A stretch of 48,253 nucleotides of DNA from NCBI GenBank assembly GCA_945865885.1, contig CAMBEZ010000012.1, positions 1 to 48,253 on the forward strand, read 5' to 3'. The notes under the pieces were generated by a model. It was not told the DNA's origin and did not search any database. It was given only the letters and a program-made list of their open reading frames with translations. Below are positions 17,077 through 25,800 of the stretch, one piece after another (positions within the stretch are counted from its first letter, which is position 1; each line of letters starts with the position of its first letter). Source of the stretch: Owenweeksia hongkongensis DSM 17368 (GTDB lineage Bacteria; Bacteroidota; Bacteroidia; Flavobacteriales; Schleiferiaceae). A program made the position numbers and the translations under genes.

Positions 17077-17676
17077 TTACTTGACGCGTGCGTCGTAGGT
17101 GGCGCCCATGCTTGGGGTGTCGCCCATGTACTTGGCCATCATGCTCTTTTTGACCATGTTGAATACGGCCATATGAACATCTTCTGCAACCTCCATATCG
17201 TTGGCGTCCGAGTGAACGTGGATGTCCACCAGTTGGGCCAATTTGCCGCCGCTGTATCCCGTTAAACCGGCTGTGGTAGCTCCGTTGGCCTTGGCCCACT
17301 GCATGGCGCGCAGCACGTTTTCGCTGTTGCCGCTGCCGCTGAGCCCTACGACCAAATCACCGGGTTGCAAGTAATTTTTTAACGGTTCCTCAAAAATGGC
17401 TTCCCATCCGATGTCGTTGGCGATGGCCATGAGGGAGGGAAGGTTGTCGTTCAGGCAAATCATTTTGAACCGCTTGTCCAGCCCAAAAGAAGCGCCTTTG
17501 AGGAAATCGCCTGCCGCGTGGGAGGCGCTGGCGGCAGATCCGCCGTTGCCCATGGTGTAGATGGTGTGACCCCCCTCGTACGCCGCAGAAAAAGCGTCTG
17601 CCAAGGCTTGTACCCGGCTCATGTCCAGGCGATTCAACGTTTCCAAAAGAAGCGCGCGGTATTCTAGAGGCTGCAT
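17077..17676 (-). CDS. gmhA: SIS-domain sedoheptulose-7-phosphate isomerase (GmhA-like)
   Basis: 199 residues from the ATG at 17676. The SIS fold shows MGNGGSAASASHAAGDF (substrate-binding loop), the conserved LNDN segment, and LSGSGNSENV, all typical of GmhA. It converts sedoheptulose 7-phosphate to D-glycero-D-manno-heptose 7-phosphate, the first step of heptose activation. It is the last gene of the heptose cluster, 93 bases after hddA, and has its own -7 element. An alternative ATG at 17712 would add 12 residues and fits a leaderless transcript from that element. The 86 bases between its stop and the convergent protease gene contain no terminator that I can see. Confidence 0.88.
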   Translation of the reverse strand: MQPLEYRALLLETLNRLDMSRVQALADAFSAAYEGGHTIYTMGNGGSAASASHAAGDFLKGASFGLDKRFKMICLNDNLPSLMAIANDIGWEAIFEEPLKNYLQPGDLVVGLSGSGNSENVLRAMQWAKANGATTAGLTGYSGGKLAQLVDIHVHSDANDMEVAEDVHMAVFNMVKKSMMAKYMGDTPSMGATYDARVK

Positions 17677-17717
17677 GGCAAGAAAGGAATTTAGGTGAGC
17701 GGAGCAAAGCATCCACT

Positions 17718-17726
17718 GCAAAGGTA
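17718..17726 (-). promoter_or_regulatory. -7 element upstream of gmhA
   Basis: TACCTTTGC on the minus strand, an exact match to TAnnTTTG, lies in the gap between hddA and gmhA. Transcription would start near 17713. No -33 element is apparent. It may let gmhA be expressed apart from hddA. Confidence 0.55.
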
Positions 17727-17769
17727 CCGGTTTTCTTTAGGTTTTTTTGGGGCGTGGTGCGCTCCGGCC

Positions 17770-18768
17770 TCAGCCGTTTTCCGAATCTGCGTACAGCACC
17801 TTAGAGCCGTCGGTCTCCAGCGAAAAAGGGAAGCGACGAATGCTGCCCAGGGCTTGGGTGAGCCTGGATTGTTGCGAAGGCGGGCATGCAAACAGCAGGA
17901 ATCCACCTCCGCCGGCACCCAATAATTTGCCCCCAGTGGCCCCGTTGGCCAATGCGGTGGCGTACAAACTTTGCAGGTTGGGGTTGGTGATTCCGGACGC
18001 CAAGGATTGCTTCAGTTGCCAGTTATCGTGGAGCAAGTTGCCCATTTCAGACCACCGTCCGTTGCGCAATGCTGCCGCCAAAGGATCTACCAAATCCACC
18101 ATTTGGTCCAAAACACGTTGTTTGTCTTGCTCCGTCGCCGTTCGTTTGGATTGTTCCGCCAGGATGGCCGATGCCGAACGCTGGTCCCCGGTGTAGTACA
18201 ACACCAAATGCGATTCCAATTCCGCACGACCCTCCGTGTCCAAATCTAGGGGGTCCGCTTGTACCGTTCCGTCGGGTAAAAAACGAAACACGTTTAAGCC
18301 CCCGTAGGCCGCAGCGTATTGGTCCTGTTTTCCAATGGGTTCGCCCAAATCTTCCAACTCAACACGGCAAGCCATTTCGGCCAAATGCGCCTTAGTAGCC
18401 TCGTCGGCCCGACCCAATTGCGCCAACACGTTGTGCAGCAGCCCAACGGTAAAACTGGAGCTGGATCCCATGCCGGTCCCCGCGGGAACGTCCGCAATGG
18501 AGGACCATTCGCGTCCCAACGGCAGGCCGTATTTTTCCAGAACGGTTCTAAAAATGGGGTGTTGAATCTCCGACAACCCCGAAACGGTTTCGGTTTGCGC
18601 GTACTTCAAACGCACTTGGTTCGGTTCAAAAAACGGATGGCTTTGAACGTACATGTACCGATTGATGGTGGTGGAAAGCACCGCGCCCGCACGCCGTTCG
18701 TAGTACGCGGGCAAATCAGAGCCTCCGCCAACAAAACTGACGCGGAATGGGGTACGGGTTAGGATCAC
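17770..18768 (-). CDS. hddA: D-glycero-alpha-D-manno-heptose 7-phosphate kinase (GHMP family)
   Basis: 332 residues from a GTG at 18768 that overlaps the upstream stop by four bases (GTGA). This gives the standard HddA N-terminus MILTRTPFRVSFVGGGSDLPAYY. The GHMP ATP-binding motif is PAGTGMGSSSSFTV (near residue 100), and GATGGKLLGAGGGGFLLF is the C-terminal GHMP motif. It phosphorylates the alpha anomer at O-1 to give the 1,7-bisphosphate, the branch point toward GDP-heptose rather than ADP-heptose. A frame extended to 18843 is possible but lies within the upstream gene. Confidence 0.92.
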   Translation of the reverse strand: MILTRTPFRVSFVGGGSDLPAYYERRAGAVLSTTINRYMYVQSHPFFEPNQVRLKYAQTETVSGLSEIQHPIFRTVLEKYGLPLGREWSSIADVPAGTGMGSSSSFTVGLLHNVLAQLGRADEATKAHLAEMACRVELEDLGEPIGKQDQYAAAYGGLNVFRFLPDGTVQADPLDLDTEGRAELESHLVLYYTGDQRSASAILAEQSKRTATEQDKQRVLDQMVDLVDPLAAALRNGRWSEMGNLLHDNWQLKQSLASGITNPNLQSLYATALANGATGGKLLGAGGGGFLLFACPPSQQSRLTQALGSIRRFPFSLETDGSKVLYADSENG

Positions 18769-20648
18769 AGCGAAACGAGCGTTTGTACGAAGATAAGGTC
18801 CTTTTCTACTGCAGACACCTCGTGCTGTTCCCGACGCGCCCATTCGGCTTCGTCAGCGGGCAAGCCGCGCCAATTTTGGTAGCGCTCGTACCGCAATTTG
18901 CGGGTGGATTCGGGAGCGGTTACGCCTACCGTCCAATGGGCTGCTTGACGCACAGACTCCAATCCCAAAGCCACCACACCCTCCACCAACACCACCTCTG
19001 CGGAAGCGTAGCGCGTTTCGCGTGCGGGCCAATCCGGTCGTACGGAATAACCCGGCGCGGTAATGGTCTTGCCTTCCACCAAAAGATCGTGGAGCGCCTC
19101 ATTCAAAACCGCTTGGGGATAGGCCCGCCACAGCCCCATTTCCGACTGCTTTCGTTGCTCCACGGGGAGCAACCAGTCGTCCAGATGCACCAGTTCAACG
19201 GTGTAGCCTTTTTGCCGGAAAGCGCGCGCCAAGCCCGCTGCGGCTGTAGATTTTCCCGACCGCGCCGGGCCGCCCAGGGCAATGACGAATGGTTTTTTGG
19301 ATACAGTGATTTGATTTTTAAGCCGTTCCAATCCTTCATTAAACAAATTTGTGAAGGGTTGTTCCACTAGGTAGTATACGGCATCCAGCAAGTTGTCAAA
19401 AAGGAAATCCGGGCGCAGAGCGCTGCCTTTTAATCCGTGTCCGGTGCGTACGCCCACCGGTTCAACGCCGGCGGCGAGGGCGGCGCCCATATCTCGAGCA
19501 GAATCGCCCACCATCCAGCTGGCGCTCAGGTTGATTTGAAAACGTTCGGCGGCCGCCAAGAGCATTCCGGCTTGCGGTTTGCGGCACGTACAGGGAATCT
19601 TATACGCCGCAACCTCTCCGGGAAATCCACCGTCGGGATGGTGCGGGCAGTAGTAGAGGGCATCTAAGTAAGCGCCGCCGGCCCCCAATTCCGTATCCAG
19701 TTTGGCGTGAATTCGGTTGAGACCTGCCTCGTCCGTGAGTCCACGGGCCACCACGCTTTGGTTGGTGACTACAACGCTCAAATAGGAACTCTTATTGACG
19801 GTCCGCACCGCTTCAGCCGTCCAAGGGAACAAGTGCAGGTCTTCAGGCCGATGAATGAGATCCGTGTCCTCGTTCAAAACCCCATCGCGGTCCAGGAAGA
19901 TTGCCGTCTGAACATTTCGCAGAGAGCGTGCCGCCACTTTCCCGGAGGCCAAAGCCGCTTCTCCCTGTACAATGCGTTCTGGAGTACCCATGTCCTTGAT
20001 GTATTCCGGGGTATTGTACCCAAAAACACGCAAGAAAGAACACCAATGCGGCAAAAGATCCCTGCCAAAATCCACGGAACGGTCCGACGGTATGTGTTTC
20101 CAACAAACGGGTTCGAACAGGTACGCGCCGGCATTGACCACGTTGCGGGCCATTCGTCCGGGCGGATGCGGCTTAGACAATACGGCGGAAACGCGTTGAT
20201 CCCCCTCCAATTCAACCAGATCGGAATCGTGCGGGTGGTCGTTGGGGTGAACCAAGAGGGTGGCGTCCGCTTGGAGTTGGTGGTGAAACTGCGCAAATCG
20301 CTGCCAGTCTACATCCGCCAAAACGTCTCCGTACACCACCAAAACCGTTTCGTTCGTTCGGCTGGCCATTTGATGCAAAATACCGGCTGAGCCCATGGGA
20401 GCGGGCTCCAGGAGGTAGTCTATTTGGCACAAAAAAGCAGATCCGTCCCCAAAATGGGTACGGATCTGTTCGGCATCGTGAAAAACGGTGAGCGTAATGC
20501 GTTCAATTCCCTGCTCCACCAGTTGACGAACCAATCGTTCCGCCAACGGAATTCCCGCAACGGGAACCAAGGGCTTGGGTACTCCCGGAAATGCTGCCGC
20601 CAAACGCGTTCCGCGTCCACCGGCCAGGATAACGGCTTGTCTAACCAC
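18765..20648 (-). CDS. Three-domain fusion: heptose-1-P nucleotidyltransferase, heptose-bisphosphate phosphatase, P-loop kinase
   Basis: 627 residues from the GTG at 20648 (a TTG two codons upstream is the alternative). Residues 1 to about 235 are a sugar nucleotidyltransferase with AGGRGTRL at 9-16 and the GD of the metal site in VVYGDVLADVD, HddC-like. Residues about 245-430 are an HAD phosphatase with FLDRDGVLNED (Asp253, Asp255), VTNQS, and zinc ligands Cys334, His336, Cys353 and Cys355 as in GmhB. Residues about 450-627 are a uridine-kinase-like P-loop domain: GGPARSGKST (459-468, Lys466), HLDDW (488-492) and VVLVEGVVAL. The first two domains supply the GmhB and HddC steps of GDP-D-glycero-alpha-D-manno-heptose synthesis, matching hddA and gmhA beside it. 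The substrate of the kinase domain is unknown. The stop of trxA is nine bases upstream of this start. Confidence 0.88.
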   Translation of the reverse strand: MVRQAVILAGGRGTRLAAAFPGVPKPLVPVAGIPLAERLVRQLVEQGIERITLTVFHDAEQIRTHFGDGSAFLCQIDYLLEPAPMGSAGILHQMASRTNETVLVVYGDVLADVDWQRFAQFHHQLQADATLLVHPNDHPHDSDLVELEGDQRVSAVLSKPHPPGRMARNVVNAGAYLFEPVCWKHIPSDRSVDFGRDLLPHWCSFLRVFGYNTPEYIKDMGTPERIVQGEAALASGKVAARSLRNVQTAIFLDRDGVLNEDTDLIHRPEDLHLFPWTAEAVRTVNKSSYLSVVVTNQSVVARGLTDEAGLNRIHAKLDTELGAGGAYLDALYYCPHHPDGGFPGEVAAYKIPCTCRKPQAGMLLAAAERFQINLSASWMVGDSARDMGAALAAGVEPVGVRTGHGLKGSALRPDFLFDNLLDAVYYLVEQPFTNLFNEGLERLKNQITVSKKPFVIALGGPARSGKSTAAAGLARAFRQKGYTVELVHLDDWLLPVEQRKQSEMGLWRAYPQAVLNEALHDLLVEGKTITAPGYSVRPDWPARETRYASAEVVLVEGVVALGLESVRQAAHWTVGVTAPESTRKLRYERYQNWRGLPADEAEWARREQHEVSAVEKDLIFVQTLVSL

Positions 20649-20657
20649 AGGCAACGC

Positions 20658-20975
20658 TTAAAGCGCCGCTTCTAATTTTTGAGCCAAAGCGGGCTTGGGG
20701 GCAACCCCCACTTGCTTGTCTACAATTTGTCCGCCCTTGAAGATCAAAAGGGTGGGAATGTTGCGGATGCCATACTCCATGGCAATGCCTTGGTGCTGGT
20801 CCACGTTTACTTTGCCTACAACGGCGCGGCCTTCAAAATCAGCTGCCAATTCTTCAACAATGGGACCCACCATGCGGCAAGGTCCACACCATTCTGCCCA
20901 AAAATCCACCAATACGGGCTTATCGGATTTCAATACCAATTCTTCGAAGTTCGTGTCGTTCAGTTCTAAAGCCAT
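20658..20975 (-). CDS. trxA: Thioredoxin
   Basis: 105 residues from the ATG at 20975. The active site WCGPC gives Cys30 and Cys33, with the conserved cis-proline in NIPTLLIF and the FWAEWCGPCRMVGP context. It is a cytosolic disulfide reductase. A longer frame starting at 20999 is excluded because that codon falls inside the -7 element. It is the first gene of the unit that continues into the heptose genes. Confidence 0.96.
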   Translation of the reverse strand: MALELNDTNFEELVLKSDKPVLVDFWAEWCGPCRMVGPIVEELAADFEGRAVVGKVNVDQHQGIAMEYGIRNIPTLLIFKGGQIVDKQVGVAPKPALAQKLEAAL

Positions 20976-20995
20976 AGCAGCTTGTATTTGTTTGT

Positions 20996-21004
20996 GCAAA
21001 GGTA
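20996..21004 (-). promoter_or_regulatory. -7 element of trxA and the heptose operon
   Basis: TACCTTTGC on the minus strand, 20 bases before the trxA ATG, is an exact TAnnTTTG match. It lies back to back with the -7 element of the divergent gene at 21028-21035. Confidence 0.65.
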
Positions 21005-21027
21005 CTGAACATTTCAGTTTGCGCCCG

Positions 21028-21035
21028 TAGGTTTG
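21028..21035 (+). promoter_or_regulatory. -7 element of the IMPACT/YigZ gene
   Basis: TAGGTTTG matches TAnnTTTG exactly and ends four bases before the ATG at 21040, so the transcript would be leaderless or nearly so. No clear -33 element is seen; CTG at 21005-21007 is a poor match at 20-base spacing. Confidence 0.5.
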
Positions 21036-21039
21036 TGGT

Positions 21040-21642
21040 ATGGCAAACGCATTGGTGGAACCGACAGAGGCACAGTGGGTGGTAAAAGGCAGTAAGTTTA
21101 TTGCCTATGCTGCACCGTTGTCGGAACCAGAAGCAGCGGCGCCTTGGATTCAATCGATTCGCGCGCTGCATCCCAAGGCCCGGCACGTAGGTTCAGCCGT
21201 TCGTTGGGACCAAGAATGGGAACGTTGGGACGACGATGGAGAACCGTCGGGCAGTACCGGACGCCCCATTCTACACGCCCTGCAATCTGCTGAGGCGGTG
21301 CGTACTGCGGTAGGTGTGGTGCGCTACTTTGGCGGAACCTTGCTGGGGGTGCCCGGGCTTATTCGCGCGTACCGTGGAGCAGCGGAGTTGGCGCTGGCGG
21401 CGGGAGTCTGGATGCCCTTTGTTCCCGTTCAAACTTGGTGGGTTCACTGCGATTATCCCCACTTGTCAACGGCCCTGCGTTGGGTTCAAGCGGTGGAAGG
21501 GACGGTTCGATCCCAACGCGTAGACACCAGGTGCGTTTTGGAGGTGGACATCCCCGAACATCTGGAATCCCAGTGGAAAGCACGGTGCTTGGCGTACGGC
21601 TCTCCGCTGCAACTATTGGATTCAACGGGAAACGTCCTGTAG
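21040..21642 (+). CDS. IMPACT/YigZ (UPF0029) family protein
   Basis: 200 residues. KGSKFIAYAAPL near the N-terminus, DDGEPSGSTGRPIL (residues 66-79) and VRYFGGTLLGVPGLIRAY are the family hallmarks. A short C-terminal ferredoxin-like domain follows. Relatives include yeast Yih1 and mammalian IMPACT, which modulate the Gcn2 kinase, but the bacterial role is not settled; a link with ribosomes or translation stress has been suggested. It stands alone on the plus strand between two minus-strand blocks and is convergent with the efflux adaptor gene. Confidence 0.93.
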   Translation: MANALVEPTEAQWVVKGSKFIAYAAPLSEPEAAAPWIQSIRALHPKARHVGSAVRWDQEWERWDDDGEPSGSTGRPILHALQSAEAVRTAVGVVRYFGGTLLGVPGLIRAYRGAAELALAAGVWMPFVPVQTWWVHCDYPHLSTALRWVQAVEGTVRSQRVDTRCVLEVDIPEHLESQWKARCLAYGSPLQLLDSTGNVL

Positions 21643-21685
21643 AATCCAAGGTCGTAGGGAGCAAAATCAGCCTCCGTAGCCCACT

Positions 21686-22801
21686 TTATTCCGTCTCTTC
21701 CGGTTGCAGCAAGAGGTGCGCCTGTTTCAGAACATACGTACCGCTAGCCAAATCTTCAAAACCCACCCAGCCGTTTTCCTGGTGGCTGATGCGCACGGAT
21801 TGAAATTCCAAGCCGTCTTTAGTTTTGCGCAACACGAACGGCTGGTTGTCCTTGTACACCACGGCATCTTCCGGCAACGCCCACCGCACTGCCTGTTGCG
21901 TTTGGACGGTTGCGCGAATGAACTGTCCGGTGCGCAGACCTGATTCAGGAAGTTGCTCGGGGTGTCCGTGCACCACAAAATGACCTTCCAAAGACTGCGC
22001 TTGACCAATTTCTTGAATAATTCCACTGAATGGGGTGGGGTCCGAACCCACTTGGTAGACAAAACGTTGTCCGCGTTTGAGCGTGGCAATGTCGTTTTGA
22101 AAAACCGCCAATTCCAGGTGCATGTGCTGTGGATCTTCCAAGGTGATGATTTCTTGCTGGGCGGAAACGTACTGACCTAAATTTCCGCGAACGGTGCGGA
22201 CGTATCCGGCAAAGGGGGCCACCAAGGATAAGCTTCTTTGGATGCCGTTTTGTTGGATTTGTTCCGGATTAAATCCCAATTGACGCACCACTTCACGGGC
22301 TGCGCTCCACCGAGCGTGCGCCTCCTCTTGGTTGGCAAGCGCCTGCTGCCATTCGCGAGCACTGCTGGCTGAGGCTGCATTCAGTTTTTCCGCACGACGG
22401 TACGATTCATTAGCCAATTCGTACGCGGCTGCCGAAGAGAGCAACTCCTTTTGCTTTTCCACATAGATGGGGTCGTCCAACCGAACCAAAACTTCCCCTT
22501 TGCGAACGAAGGAACCCTCGTACGGACCCAAGTACCGGATGAAACCGCCCAAGGGAGCCGTCAGGGAGGCCCTGCTTTGCGGTGGAATGTCCACGCGTCC
22601 GTTGGCATGGAGTCCATTTCCAAACGTGTATTCCGTGGGAGCACCAACTTCCACGCCGTTTGCGGCCATGGCGGAATCGTTCCACAGGCGCAATCCGTTT
22701 TTGGAAAAGAGGACCTTGGATTCCGGACCGCTGGGGGTGGATTGGCAAGCCCACAAGGTACCTACAACCAAAAGGGCGGAATAAAAACGAATAGTGTTCA
22801 T
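21686..22801 (-). CDS. RND efflux periplasmic adaptor lipoprotein (CusB/CzcB type)
   Basis: 371 residues from the ATG at 22801, whose A is the last base of the upstream TAA stop (TAATG). The N-terminus MNTIRFYSALLVVGTLWACQS looks like a lipoprotein signal with Cys19. A barrel-sandwich domain (GFIRYLGPYEGSFVRKGEVLVRLDDP) is followed by an alpha-hairpin rich in Ala and Glu (residues about 110-170) and the second lipoyl half, then a beta-barrel and membrane-proximal domain. It bridges the inner-membrane pump and the outer-membrane channel encoded just upstream. A longer frame reaching 23236 lies inside the pump gene and is rejected. Confidence 0.92.
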   Translation of the reverse strand: MNTIRFYSALLVVGTLWACQSTPSGPESKVLFSKNGLRLWNDSAMAANGVEVGAPTEYTFGNGLHANGRVDIPPQSRASLTAPLGGFIRYLGPYEGSFVRKGEVLVRLDDPIYVEKQKELLSSAAAYELANESYRRAEKLNAASASSAREWQQALANQEEAHARWSAAREVVRQLGFNPEQIQQNGIQRSLSLVAPFAGYVRTVRGNLGQYVSAQQEIITLEDPQHMHLELAVFQNDIATLKRGQRFVYQVGSDPTPFSGIIQEIGQAQSLEGHFVVHGHPEQLPESGLRTGQFIRATVQTQQAVRWALPEDAVVYKDNQPFVLRKTKDGLEFQSVRISHQENGWVGFEDLASGTYVLKQAHLLLQPEETE

Positions 22802-25800
22802 TATTTGACGGTATAAAAGTGAAGTAAAACAGCGCTTCTGAAGTGCTCTGTAGTTTGTTGGAGGGCGGAAACGCCACCGTCTAGTGCGGCATTGGATTGC
22901 AAGAAAAAATCGGAAAAAGAAAGTTCCCCCAATTCCAATTGGGAGGTCAACACCCGGAGCAAAAGATCGGCGTCTTTTTGAGCGGTAATAGCCTGTGCGG
23001 AGGCAGCGTTCCAAAACGTCCATTGGCGCAGAGCGGCCTCTTTCTTTGCGTGCCAATCCACGAGCGCTTGTTCGGACTGGGCTTCGGCAGTGGCTTGTTG
23101 AACCGTGGCTATTGCGCTGTTTTTGAACGGTACGTGAGCGGCCAAGGGTAGGGCGACGCCCAAATAGACGCCGTTGAATCCGTTTATCCGCTCCAATTGT
23201 TGTTGAAATCCACCCACGCTCCACTGCGGCGCCCACTGCGTTTTGGTCAGCATCGCTTCAGCTTGCGCCAAGTGGGCGGATTCTTGGGCCCAACGTCGGA
23301 AACGGGGGGCAAGAGCGGTATCGGCCGACGGTTCCATGGTCAGGCGTTCCGGAAGTAATAAAGTTACCTCGAGAACGGCGGTCCACCTTTGGTGCGTCAA
23401 TGCGGCGAGCAGCGATGCGCTTTCTGCCCATTTTGCTTGTGCCGCCACCAAATCGGACTGCCAGCGGTTGCGCAACAACCGAAACGCCGCTCCGTCCGCC
23501 ACACTCCAGTCGCCTTGTGCAACTCGGGTGTCAACCCGATCGGCATCTTGATTCAAACGCGTTGCCCATTGGCTGCGCCACGCACATTCGCGCCCCCAGC
23601 GCCAGTAGTCCGCAAAGGCCAGCGCAGCCGCCAGGGATACGGCCTGCTGCGTCAATTCCAGTTCGGTAGACCGCAAGCCAATCTCAGACTCGTTTCGACG
23701 CCATCGACGCACGTGTTCCGCCAGCGAACCCAGCGGTTGTTCCAAGCTGAAGTAGTAATCCCGCGGCTCGGCGTTCATTTGGCCGTATTGTACGGTGCCT
23801 TGGGCGGCACCCAGCAGCACGTTGGGCTTCAATTGCGCAATGCGTTGGTTTCCTTGGGCGGTGGCCACATCGGCGTGTACGCGCAATGCTTGTTCTTGCA
23901 CAGCAGCCAAGGAGGGCCAGGGACTCGTTTGCGCCCAAGCAGTGCGCGCAGGCGCCAGCAGCAGCAACAGTACGCCCGTCGTTCCTGCAATCCCGGTTAC
24001 GCGAAACGCCGGCAACCACTTATTCAACCGGATCAGTAAAATGGGCAACACCCCCAGGGTGAGCACGGTGGCAGAAACTAACCCGCCAATGACTACCGTG
24101 GCCAACGGCTTTTGCACCTCAGCGCCGGCGGAAGAGGAGAAGGCCATGGGCACGAATCCCAGGGCAGCAACCGTAGCCGTAACCAAAACAGGACGGAGCC
24201 GGTCCGCACTGCCGTCCACCACCGCCTTGGTCCAAGGCACCCCGGTGGATTCCAACTGACGCACGCGTGCCACCAGAACGAGACCGTTCAAGACCGCGAC
24301 GCCAAATAACGCAATGAAACCAATTCCTGCAGAAATGCTGAACGGCATGCCGCGAAGCGCCAAAGCCGCAATTCCGCCCAGGGCAGATAATGGGATGGCA
24401 CTGAACACCAAGGCAGCAAAGGCGGCACTGCGGAAAGCCAAGTAGAGCAAAGCAAAAATGAGGGCCAATGCCACCGGTACGGCTATTTTTAATCGGTCTA
24501 GGGCTTGCTGCAGGTTTTCGTAATCGCCGCCAATGTGCAACGAGTAGCCGGGAGGCAGCGCAACTTTTTCGCCTAGGGACTTTTCAATATCCGCCACAAC
24601 GGAGGCTACGTCGCGTCCCCGCACGTTGATTCCTACTGAAATTCGCCGGCTGGCCTTGGAACGGCTGATTTGCGACGGTCCTAAAGTCTCTACCCGATCT
24701 GCCACGGCGGTGAGCGGTACGCGGTCCCCGTTGTGGTTGCGCACGTACAGTGCTTGTCCGCTGCCGTCCAGTCGCTCCTGAGGAGAAAGACGCACCGCCA
24801 CCTCAAATCTCTTTTGGTCTTCAAAAACACTTCCTGCCAGTTGCCCGGCATAGGCCATTTCCAAAACTTCACCTACTTGCTGTGCGGAAACACCGTGGTA
24901 CGCCAGCGCTTGGCGGTTGGGTACCCAGCGGTGAAACTTCATTCCTTGGGTGGCTTCCACCTTGATGTCTTCCGCCCCGGGAATGCCCCGAACCGCCGCC
25001 GCCATTTCTTGCGCCACGTTGGCCAAGGTATCCAAGTGATCCCCGTACACCAGCAAAGCGATGTCGGACTTAGAGCCGCTGATCAATTCGTTGAAACGGA
25101 GTTGAATGGGCTGTGTAAATTCAAACTGAGCGCCCCAAACACCTGCCAGTACCGCTTCCATTTGGGCAACCAGCTCTTCGCGTGTGGGCGCGGAAGTCCA
25201 GTTTTCTTTGGGCTCCAACAAGACCATTACGTCTGCGGCCTCCACGGGCATGGGGTCCGTGGGAACTTCAGCGGTGCCAATTTTACTCACCACGTGCCGC
25301 ACTTCGGGAAAATGTTCTTTCAACTTTTTTTCGGCCGAAGTGGTCACCCGAATCATTTCTTGCAAATTGCTCCCGGTGGGGATGGAAACCTGCATCGCCA
25401 AATCGCCTTCCTCCAAGCTGGGCAAAAAGACGCTGCCCAGTTGGGTAAATCCCCAAACTGCGAGTGCAAAGGCGCCAACCACCCCGGCCAATACCGCGCG
25501 GCCTCGCTGCAAAGTCCAATCCAGGCTCCGGGCATACCGTACCCGAAGCCGATGAAAGAACCGTTCGGACCGATTTTCTTTAACCTCCGGACGCAGCACC
25601 AACGCCACCAGTGCCGGGACGTAGGTGGTGCTGAACAATAAAGCGCCCAACAAGGCGAAAACCACGGTTTGGGCCATGGGTTTGAACATTTTACCCTCAA
25701 TTCCGCTCAGGGTAAGAATGGGCAAGAAGACTACCAAAATGATCAACACCCCAAAGGCAGCGGAGCCGTAAATGGATCGGGCACTTTCGATCACGGTTTC

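Noticed and set aside
18769-18843. 25-residue extension of hddA upstream of the GTG
   Set aside because: The extension lies inside the fusion gene and adds a low-complexity stretch before the conserved HddA N-terminus.
20976-20999. Eight-residue extension of thioredoxin
   Set aside because: The first codon would lie in the -7 promoter element, so it would not be transcribed.
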